From the NCBI GenBank assembly GCA_945878795.1, contig CAMDWF010000116.1, forward strand, positions 1-7,060: a DNA stretch of 7,060 nucleotides. Direction: 5' to 3'. The notes below the pieces were generated by a model. The model worked only from the letters and a program-made list of their open reading frames with translations. It was not told the DNA's origin and ran no database searches. Every line of letters starts with the position of its first letter. The first letter of the stretch is position 1. This document shows positions 1 to 5,933 of the stretch, piece after piece. This DNA is from Synechococcus sp. UW140. GTDB taxonomy: Bacteria > Cyanobacteriota > Cyanobacteriia > PCC-6307 > Cyanobiaceae. A program made the position numbers and the translations under genes.

Positions 1-94
1 GAAGGCGCTGTCTCAGCACCGGAACGAGCCACCAAAGCAACAGCCAGGACAAGAAGCCTGAAAGGAACAAAAGTAGGCCAACGGGCTGGCTCAC
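1..94 (-). CDS. N-terminus of a WecA/WbpL/TagO-like polyprenyl-phosphate sugar-1-P transferase (partial)
   Basis: A GTG codon at 94-92 overlaps the TGA stop of the upstream YdcF-like gene as GTGA, and the frame then stays open for 31 codons to the left edge. The peptide starts Met-Ser-Gln-Pro-Val-Gly and continues as one hydrophobic helix rich in Leu, Phe and Trp (about residues 5-26), closed by a basic turn (VLRQRL). That layout, a helix with an FLSWLL-like core followed by Arg-rich residues, is how WbpL/WecA/TagO-type enzymes of the MraY superfamily begin. In those enzymes it precedes the D-x-P-x-x-R-SSH segment, which would lie just outside the window. Members transfer a sugar-1-phosphate from a UDP-sugar to undecaprenyl phosphate at the inner membrane and so initiate glycan synthesis. 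The context supports this: an SDR of the kind often found next to WbpL-type genes is two genes upstream. With only 31 residues, another polytopic membrane protein is possible. No clear Shine-Dalgarno sequence is visible; the 4-base overlap suggests coupled translation. Confidence 0.55.
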   Translation of the reverse strand, partial: MSQPVGLLLFLSGFLSWLLLWWLVPVLRQRL

Positions 95-666
95 AGACAG
101 GGACGATTCACAGGGATGGGATTCAAGCGGGTTGTGCGCCAGATCTGGGCGCGGACCTGGTCACGGAGGGTACGCAAAGGTGTCTCAGGTCGATTATCTC
201 CCGTGGAAGCGGCGAATCCGGTAACCGACCACCCCACAGAACCCAAAACGATGCGTCCAATCGCCAGGGCCCGCCCCAAATGGGCCGGACTGGTAACAAT
301 GGTCACGCTCCCAGCCCCTGGTTGCTGTTTTAACCAGAGCGCGAGGGCCGTCAACTGACCCACAGTGTCACAACCTGCGGTGAGAATCACTGGAGCCTTC
401 ATCTCGGGCGGCCACTGCCCAAAACGAACCAGTTGATTGCGGTTAATCTCCTGAAATCGTGGAGATCCTTGCATGACAAGAATTGAACCCGGTCGTCTTT
501 GATGCAGTTGGATGGCGCTATGTGTTCGCCAGGGATCCTCGACAAAAACGGTGATGACTTGGGGGCCGCCCCCTGCTGTCGGCATGGGGATTAAGGGCCA
601 TATCCACCAGAGGAAGATTCCCAGCCCCAAGCCTGGTATCTGCCGACCAGGGAAGTTGACACGCAT
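91..666 (-). CDS. YdcF/SanA/ElyC-like (DUF218) membrane-anchored protein
   Basis: This 191-residue protein has a short hydrophobic N-terminal segment (about residues 12-28, GLGLGIFLWWIWPLIPM) that looks like an uncleaved membrane anchor. It is followed by a compact alpha/beta domain. Hallmarks of the DUF218 fold are an early strand with V-F-V-E-D-P-W-R (40-47), an 'ILVMQGS' strand/turn (62-68), a 'CDTVGQ' segment (99-104, equivalent to the usual S-x-N-T) and the diagnostic VTSPAHLGRA motif (124-133, family consensus LVTSxxHxxRA). The biochemical activity of the family is unsettled. E. coli ElyC influences envelope integrity and has been linked to undecaprenyl-phosphate metabolism, which would suit a gene placed directly before a putative lipid-carrier sugar transferase; that role here is inference. 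The protein is at the short end for the family, and the N-terminal part of the domain looks reduced. Its ATG (666-664) shares one base with the SDR stop (TGATG), and its stop overlaps the next start (GTGA). Confidence 0.75.
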   Translation of the reverse strand: MRVNFPGRQIPGLGLGIFLWWIWPLIPMPTAGGGPQVITVFVEDPWRTHSAIQLHQRRPGSILVMQGSPRFQEINRNQLVRFGQWPPEMKAPVILTAGCDTVGQLTALALWLKQQPGAGSVTIVTSPAHLGRALAIGRIVLGSVGWSVTGFAASTGDNRPETPLRTLRDQVRAQIWRTTRLNPIPVNRPCL

Positions 667-1562
667 CAGCGCTCAAGGGGCAATACCGGGAAAGATCGCG
701 GATCCTCACCAACCAGGGAGTGGGCCGGGAGGAAACCGGCAAGATCAACCTGCATCCGCATCACAGCTTCGAAGCCTTTGGGCGCCGCCAGCAGCAGCGG
801 GGCCGCCAAACCACGGAACAGCCACCCAGGCACCGACACCAGGCGACAGCGCCGAGCGGGATCAGACTCTTCACATTGTTGTTGAAGTCGTAGCAGTAGT
901 TCGAGATATGTAAGGGTGTCATCACCGCCTACAGCGATCACGTCAGTCGTTGGCAACCCATCGGTTGGGCGAACCAGGGCGATCACGAGTGAACGGACTA
1001 CAGCCGCTAGCTGACTGGCATGGATGGGTTGGCGTAAGCCGCTATCGGCTGGTATTGGCAACAACGGGAATCTACGCATCCATTGAAGTAGCTGGCTCAG
1101 GTTACGGTCGCCAATGGTCCCGACCTTGCCGTAAATCAAAGTCGGGGCTACAATCCTACAGGGTATGCCCAGATCTTTACAGGTACGGATCAAGATGTCC
1201 TGAGAAGCGGTTAAGCGCTGCACCAGATTGCGATCAAACCGGTTGAAGGCAAAACGCTTTGTGATCACCGAGGAAGAAGAACAGGCCACAACCGCCTTGA
1301 TCCCGGCGAGCCGAGCCGGGGAATGCTCCGCCAACCGCGCCAAGAAAGGGGCAAGATGCCAGAGGGGCGCAAAACTAACCAAAGTTCCGCCAAGGGATTG
1401 TTCAAGGGAATCGACCGCCCGCAGATCACATAGCTGGAAGGGCCCATCGGCAAACCCATCCGGTCGCCGCCTGCCGGCAACAGTGACCGACAATGACTCT
1501 GATCCCTGAAGGAAAGCCAGACCCGATGGGCTGGTCGCGCCGAAGAGCAGAACATCACTCAT
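666..1562 (-). CDS. Atypical extended-SDR NAD(P)-dependent sugar epimerase/dehydratase-like protein
   Basis: This 298-residue protein has an N-terminal Rossmann nucleotide-binding motif (VLLFGATSPSG, residues 4-14), where the middle glycine of the SDR GxxGxxG pattern is replaced by Ser11. 'AGRRRPD' (29-35) at the end of the second strand could contact NADP phosphate. A Ser-rich strand end (CSSSSVITKRF, 94-104) sits where SDRs carry the catalytic Ser/Thr, and 'PTLIYGKVG' (140-148) plus 'GLRQPIHASQLAAV' match the substrate-side signature of extended SDR epimerases. The usual catalytic Tyr-x-x-x-Lys is not visible where expected; the segment reads R-N-L-V-Q-R-L-T-A-S-Q-D. I recall a polysaccharide-cluster SDR subfamily with the same 'SSxSxxTK' and 'PTLIYG...RN' pattern, often beside WbpL-like transferases, so this looks like a family trait and not decay. 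The likely role is nucleotide-sugar modification in the cytoplasm; the exact reaction cannot be read. Its ATG overlaps the GT2 stop as ATGA, and its stop overlaps the next ATG (TGATG). Confidence 0.8.
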   Translation of the reverse strand: MSDVLLFGATSPSGLAFLQGSESLSVTVAGRRRPDGFADGPFQLCDLRAVDSLEQSLGGTLVSFAPLWHLAPFLARLAEHSPARLAGIKAVVACSSSSVITKRFAFNRFDRNLVQRLTASQDILIRTCKDLGIPCRIVAPTLIYGKVGTIGDRNLSQLLQWMRRFPLLPIPADSGLRQPIHASQLAAVVRSLVIALVRPTDGLPTTDVIAVGGDDTLTYLELLLRLQQQCEESDPARRCRLVSVPGWLFRGLAAPLLLAAPKGFEAVMRMQVDLAGFLPAHSLVGEDPRSFPVLPLER

Positions 1563-2380
1563 GGACTAAACAGACTGGCCAAACGTTGTGCATAGCGAAA
1601 TCCGTAGGGCAGCCACCACAACCAACCAAAGGCCCTTCCATAGGCAAGCCGCACCTCCTGAAAACGCCGTCGCGATTCTCGACCACTAACCCCGCCGGAC
1701 TGCATGTGAACCAGTTCAAGGTCCAAGCATTCGACCTCCAAATCGGGCCAGCGTGAAAGCTGGAGAAAATAATCGAGATCGGCAGAAAGCTTAAAGCCAT
1801 CTTCATAGCATGCCAGATGACGACGGGCCCCCGGGCCGATTAGGGTAGCTTGATGGGGTGGCGTTGAACCGAGGAAAAGAGAGCGGCGATAGGAGTAGCG
1901 CCAACGAAAGATACTGCGGCGCCCGAGGATTGGGTTGCTTCCTACAGCACCATCTGCGGGATCTACATAGCGACCGGTGGCAACCAGGAGATCTGGATCG
2001 CCACCCCGACTCCAGGCTGCTTGCAGGCCCCTGGCCAAAGTCTCGAAAACTTGGGGGGAGGCGGCCCAGTCATCACTCCCCCAGAACAACAGCCAAGTGT
2101 CTGGATAGGTCGCCATGGCGAAGCCCTGATTCATAGCCCCGAAGATGCCCGGTTTGGTTGGATCTTGTGGCCGCCATTGAAAGCGGGGATCAAGGGCAGA
2201 GAGATCTGCAATCCAGCGGCGGTGGACTGGCTGACTTGGACCATCGACAAACATGACTTTCCAATGGGGCCAGGTCTGTTGCTGGAGAGAGGCAACCAGC
2301 CGCGGCAGCAAGCAATAGGAATCAAGAGTAGGTACAACGACGACAATCGCCGGAGGCGGAAATCCGGAAGACGAAGCCAT
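1559..2380 (-). CDS. Family 2 (GT-A) glycosyltransferase
   Basis: This 273-residue protein has the GT-A family 2 layout. An N-terminal beta-strand (IVVVVPTLDS, 12-21) leads into the helix with SLQQQTWPHWKVMFVDGPS (31-49), the UDP-sugar-binding region with the conserved Asp46. 'GIFGAMNQGFAMA' (78-90) matches the G-x-x-D/G-A-M-N-x-G motif. 'WGSDDW' (100-105) supplies the DXD-like metal/diphosphate site. 'PPHQATLIG' (174-182) and 'LSADLDYFLQL' (198-208) match the acceptor-side motif, with Asp201 or Asp203 as the likely catalytic base. There is no signal peptide; a Trp/Leu-rich C-terminal stretch (FGWLWWLPYGF) may contact the membrane. It probably adds one sugar to the lipid-linked repeat unit on the cytoplasmic face; donor and acceptor cannot be inferred. 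The ATG at 2380-2378 shares one base with the carbamoyltransferase stop (TAATG), and the stop overlaps the SDR start (ATGA). Confidence 0.88.
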   Translation of the reverse strand: MASSSGFPPPAIVVVVPTLDSYCLLPRLVASLQQQTWPHWKVMFVDGPSQPVHRRWIADLSALDPRFQWRPQDPTKPGIFGAMNQGFAMATYPDTWLLFWGSDDWAASPQVFETLARGLQAAWSRGGDPDLLVATGRYVDPADGAVGSNPILGRRSIFRWRYSYRRSLFLGSTPPHQATLIGPGARRHLACYEDGFKLSADLDYFLQLSRWPDLEVECLDLELVHMQSGGVSGRESRRRFQEVRLAYGRAFGWLWWLPYGFRYAQRLASLFSP

Positions 2381-4134
2381 TAGCTGCGCCGGCGAATCAG
2401 AAAATCATCGAGGACGAGTAGATCCATTTTAGTGCGCAGAAAACAATCAAGAGCCTGGGAAGGGGTACAGACAATCGGCTCGTTTTCATTAAATGAGGTG
2501 TTCAGAACCATGGGCACTCCCGTGAGATCACGGAAGGCGCGAATCAAACGGTAATAGCGACCGTTATCGACCTCGGTCACCGTCTGCAAACGCCCCGTAC
2601 CATCGACATGGGTGACAGCCGGGATCAGGGGACGCTTGTCCTCCCGAATTGGATACACCTGCATCATGAAAGGCACATCGCCATCAAGGCTGAACCATTC
2701 CGAGACCGCTTCCCGCAGAACCGAAGGAGCGAAGGGGCGGAACGACTCGCGCCGTTTGATCTTGAGATTGAGGATGTCCTTCATGTCGGCCCGGCGCGGA
2801 TCCCCCAGGATTGAGCGGTGACCAAGGGCCCTAGGCCCCCATTCCATCCTGCCTTGGAACCAGCCGATCACTAATCCTTCGCTGATGGCGCCAGCCACTG
2901 CGGAGCAAATCTCCCCATCCGAGAGAATCTGAATGGAACAGCCAGCCAACTCCAGGGCCGACCTTGAACTTGGATCAGCCAGCAGCGTCTCGATGGAGCC
3001 TGGGGTTGGTCGAGTTCCCAGGTAGGCCGTGGCCATAGAGCGGCTGCGGGGGGCATGTTCCTGGCGATTCCACACCTCAAGAGCCGCCCCCAAGGCACCG
3101 CCTGCGTCACCGGCAGCCGCCTGAACGTACACCTGGCGAAAGGGAGTAGCCACGGTCACTTTGCCATTGGCCACAGAATTCGCCCCACAACCACCGGCAA
3201 TACAAAGATTTTCGCTGGGATGGAGCCGATGCAGCGAACGCAGAAGGTGAAAAAACGCTTCTTCGTACATCGCTTGCGCCGACCGGGCTATGTCCTTATG
3301 GCGTTGATCGAGGGGCTCGTCAGGTCGCCGAGCCGGTCCCAGCAAGGTCTCCAAAGCAGGGCTCCAATGGCGGCCCACCTCGGGAATGCCATGGCTCCAC
3401 TGGTGGGGCAGATTCTGGCCGGCATGCTGGAAGTAGGTCAGATCGAGGTTGTAGGTACCGTCGTCTTGCAACCTCACCAACCGCCTCATCTGGGCAAGCC
3501 AACTGGGCTGGCCATAGGGGGCAAGGCCCATGACCTTGTATTCATCACCGTAATGGGGAAAGCCTAGAAACTGGGTAATTGCCGTATAGAAAGCACCTAA
3601 GGAATGGGGAAAATAAATCTGGCCGTCAATAGATAATTCAGTGCCTTTGCCATAACCCCAGGCACCGCTGGCGAAATCGCCAAAACCATCAACCGAAACC
3701 ACTGCGGCCTCTTGAAAAGAGGAGGCGTAAAAGGCAGAAGCCAGATGGGCACGGTGGTGCTCGACAAAATGGAGTTCGGCGCACAAAGTCTGGCCGGGAA
3801 ATGCGGCGACGAGTTGCTGGGCGAGACCCGAACGTTCCCGTTTGTTGCGCCAGCGGCTCCAGAGGAAGCGAGGATCGGGACGGCTGGCCAGCGTGTAGGC
3901 GATCTTGCGCCAACGATGGGCACCTGGGAAGGAATTGATCGCGATGTGATCTACATCTGCAAGGCCCACGCCCCCATCCTCCAAACACCAACGGATGGCC
4001 TCACTGGGAAAGCCCGCCCAATGTTTGATACGACGAAAGCGCTCCTCCTCAGCAGCGCCAAGGATTTCTCCATCACGGATCAAAGCGGCGGCCGCGTCGG
4101 CGTGGAAAGCATTGATGCCGAGAATTAAAGTCAT
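2380..4134 (-). CDS. NodU/CmcH/TobZ-family O-carbamoyltransferase
   Basis: This 584-residue protein has the usual length and two-domain order of the family. The N-terminal Kae1-like domain starts LGINAFHADAAAALI (5-19) and continues with AAEEERFRRIKHWAGFP (27-43), both near-consensus. HHRAH (126-130) and SVDGFGD (147-153) supply the expected His/His/Asp metal ligands (His126, His130, Asp149). AGGCGANSVANGK (313-325) and AAAGDAGGALGAA (339-351, Asp343) complete the nucleotide/metal site. The C-terminal domain carries GRMEWGPRALGHRSILGDPR (428-447), RESFRPFAPSVL (462-473) and a late VLNTSFNENEPI motif. The family moves a carbamoyl group from carbamoyl phosphate, through carbamoyl-AMP, onto a hydroxyl; here a cluster sugar is the likely acceptor (inference). 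I chose the ATG at 4134-4132 because homologues begin at this strand and it overlaps the upstream stop as ATGA. A GTG at 4173 would add 13 residues lying inside the upstream gene. No key residue appears to be missing. Confidence 0.92.
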   Translation of the reverse strand: MTLILGINAFHADAAAALIRDGEILGAAEEERFRRIKHWAGFPSEAIRWCLEDGGVGLADVDHIAINSFPGAHRWRKIAYTLASRPDPRFLWSRWRNKRERSGLAQQLVAAFPGQTLCAELHFVEHHRAHLASAFYASSFQEAAVVSVDGFGDFASGAWGYGKGTELSIDGQIYFPHSLGAFYTAITQFLGFPHYGDEYKVMGLAPYGQPSWLAQMRRLVRLQDDGTYNLDLTYFQHAGQNLPHQWSHGIPEVGRHWSPALETLLGPARRPDEPLDQRHKDIARSAQAMYEEAFFHLLRSLHRLHPSENLCIAGGCGANSVANGKVTVATPFRQVYVQAAAGDAGGALGAALEVWNRQEHAPRSRSMATAYLGTRPTPGSIETLLADPSSRSALELAGCSIQILSDGEICSAVAGAISEGLVIGWFQGRMEWGPRALGHRSILGDPRRADMKDILNLKIKRRESFRPFAPSVLREAVSEWFSLDGDVPFMMQVYPIREDKRPLIPAVTHVDGTGRLQTVTEVDNGRYYRLIRAFRDLTGVPMVLNTSFNENEPIVCTPSQALDCFLRTKMDLLVLDDFLIRRRS

Positions 4135-5933
4135 GACAAGGGCAATTCGATCGCAAGGTGTTGGCGGAGCCACTGCTCGAGCACCATCAGGCTCCAGCGG
4201 CGGTACCAGGGCGCAAGGTCCAGTCCGGCCGGGGTACCTGGCAGGCGCAGAGTAAGCCGAGATGATGGGTCATCGAGCCACAACTGAAACGGGAAGCGGA
4301 AACCCTGTTTGGGCCGCTGCCTGAACCATTCCGGTAATTCCGGCACCGCTTGCTGCAGCAAGCCCTTACCGGGGGCTAGCCGCAACGAGGCGGGGATAGG
4401 AGCCAGGGCGGCCTGAAGACGGGCGTCGACAAAGGGCAGACGCAGTTCCAATGCCGCTGCCATCGCCATGACATCGCTGTCGGGCAGAAGCTGGTTACGA
4501 AGGTAGCGGGTGCCCTCAAGCCAGGCCACCGCATCACGATCGGAACCTGGTGGTGGCTCCTGCAGAACCGTCCCCGCCGCCGCGCTTCCAGACTCGAGAC
4601 CCCAATGGGTCAATAACTGGTTGACCTCCCGCGAGGTGAAAAGGGAACGCACACAGCGATAGGCCCGAGCCATGGACGCAGGCGACTCCAACAGGTCCGC
4701 CAGACGTTGACGCCGGTGTTGATTGCCGCCAGGCCCGTGGCGCATCACCGCTGCCCCCACCGGGCCCGCCGGGCCCAGGAGACGACGCCAACGCCGCAGG
4801 CGGGGAACCACCCGAAAACTGGGATAGCCGCCAAACAATTCGTCGCCACCCAGGCCGGAAAGGGCCACCTTCAACCCCTGCTCGTGGGCGAGACGGGAGA
4901 CACACCAGGTGTTGTAGCCATCGAGAGATGGCTGATCCTGACTAGCCAGGAATTCGGGCAACCAATCCCTCGCCTGGTTGGCAGAGAGCTTCAGGAGCGT
5001 GTGCTCGCCGCCGAAATGGGAAGAGATTCGCGCAGCAGGCTCGGATTCATCGAAACCGGCGGCGGCGGCATCGTCAAATCCGATCGTGAAGGTATGCAGC
5101 CCGCGGGGGGCGAGGGCAAGTATCGCAGCAGAATCAAGACCCCCACTAAGGAAAAGCCCAACACGGACGTCGCTGACCATGTGGGCGGCGACGGAATTCT
5201 CCAAGGCGGAACGGGCAAGCGCCACAGCCCCAGCCTGGGTCCATTCCCCAAGGGGCGGCGGCTGACTCTCGGGCAAAGGGCCGTAGGGGTGGACCCGCAA
5301 GGAACCGTTGTGCCATTGGGCCAGAGCACCGGCAGGCAGGCGAAAGACACCCTCCACCAAGGTGGCCGGTTCCGCGACAGATCCAGCACTGAGAAACCCG
5401 GCCAAGGCCTCCTGATCGAGGCGGCGGGGCATCAAATCACTGGCCAGAAGCGCACGCAGTTCTGAGGCAAAAACCAGTTCGCCCGAAGGACCATGCCAGT
5501 AATAAAGGGGCTTGATACCATGGGGATCACGGGCCAGCAGGGCACGGCGCTCCTGGGTGTCGTAGAGGCAGAAGGCATACATGCCCCTCAGATCACGCAA
5601 ACCCTCAATTCCGAAGCGGATCATCCAGGCCAGCAGGACCTCCGTATCTCCATTTCCATGGAAACGATCGCCCGCTTGCAGGAGTAGCTGGCGCAGCTCC
5701 TGGTGGTTGTAAATCTCGCCGTTGAAAACCAACAACCATCGGCCACAGGAGGACGCCATGGGCTGGTGACCCGCCGCTGAGAGGTCAAGAATGGCCAGTC
5801 GGGTCTGGAGCAGACAAGTGGACTCGTCATTCCACAGTCCAGAGTCATCGGGACCGCGATGGTCGAGGTGGGGGTGAACCCGATCGGCGAATCCATCGGC
5901 AGAACGGCCCAACAATCCGGCGATCCCGCACAT
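4131..5933 (-). CDS. asnB: Asparagine-synthase-like glutamine-dependent amidotransferase
   Basis: This 600-residue protein has the full AsnB architecture. The class II glutamine amidotransferase domain begins with the nucleophile Cys2 (MCGIAGLLG) and has HRGPDD (25-30), RLAILDLS with Arg46, FNGEIYN (71-77; Asn72, Glu74) and GDTEVLL with Asp97, all the glutamine-site residues. RDPHGIKPLYY (136-146) leads to the synthetase domain, with the ATP pyrophosphatase P-loop LSGGLDS (263-269), FTIGFDD (283-289) and SGLGGDELFGGYPSF (360-374). The chemistry is ATP-dependent adenylation of a carboxylate, then amide formation with ammonia channelled from glutamine. True AsnB reads SGEGSDE at the last motif; here the Glu is Leu362 and the Ser is Gly364, as in AsnB-like proteins of polysaccharide and natural-product clusters. 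The substrate may therefore be a sugar acid or other carboxylate and not aspartate (inference), so the symbol is a family label only. The ATG directly abuts the upstream stop (TGAATG), and the stop overlaps the carbamoyltransferase start (ATGA). Confidence 0.88.
   Translation of the reverse strand: MCGIAGLLGRSADGFADRVHPHLDHRGPDDSGLWNDESTCLLQTRLAILDLSAAGHQPMASSCGRWLLVFNGEIYNHQELRQLLLQAGDRFHGNGDTEVLLAWMIRFGIEGLRDLRGMYAFCLYDTQERRALLARDPHGIKPLYYWHGPSGELVFASELRALLASDLMPRRLDQEALAGFLSAGSVAEPATLVEGVFRLPAGALAQWHNGSLRVHPYGPLPESQPPPLGEWTQAGAVALARSALENSVAAHMVSDVRVGLFLSGGLDSAAILALAPRGLHTFTIGFDDAAAAGFDESEPAARISSHFGGEHTLLKLSANQARDWLPEFLASQDQPSLDGYNTWCVSRLAHEQGLKVALSGLGGDELFGGYPSFRVVPRLRRWRRLLGPAGPVGAAVMRHGPGGNQHRRQRLADLLESPASMARAYRCVRSLFTSREVNQLLTHWGLESGSAAAGTVLQEPPPGSDRDAVAWLEGTRYLRNQLLPDSDVMAMAAALELRLPFVDARLQAALAPIPASLRLAPGKGLLQQAVPELPEWFRQRPKQGFRFPFQLWLDDPSSRLTLRLPGTPAGLDLAPWYRRWSLMVLEQWLRQHLAIELPLS

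Noticed and set aside
512..913. A plus-strand frame crossing the SDR/YdcF junction.
   Set aside because: It spans two supported minus-strand genes, has a Pro/Gly/Ala-rich composition and no domain; it is most likely a shadow.
3055..3567. A 170-codon open frame on the plus strand, antisense to the carbamoyltransferase.
   Set aside because: It covers conserved carbamoyltransferase motifs on the other strand and shows no recognisable motif of its own.
3711..3731. A purine-rich GAAAAGAGGAGG-type stretch on the plus strand that resembles a ribosome binding site.
   Set aside because: It serves only a plus-strand shadow frame inside the carbamoyltransferase; on the coding strand it is the conserved segment after the HHxxH motif.
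4707..5465. A 252-codon open frame on the plus strand, antisense to the AsnB-like gene.
   Set aside because: It lies wholly inside a well-supported gene, its translation is low-complexity (rich in Gly, Arg, Thr, Pro) with no domain, and long antisense frames are expected in GC-rich coding DNA.
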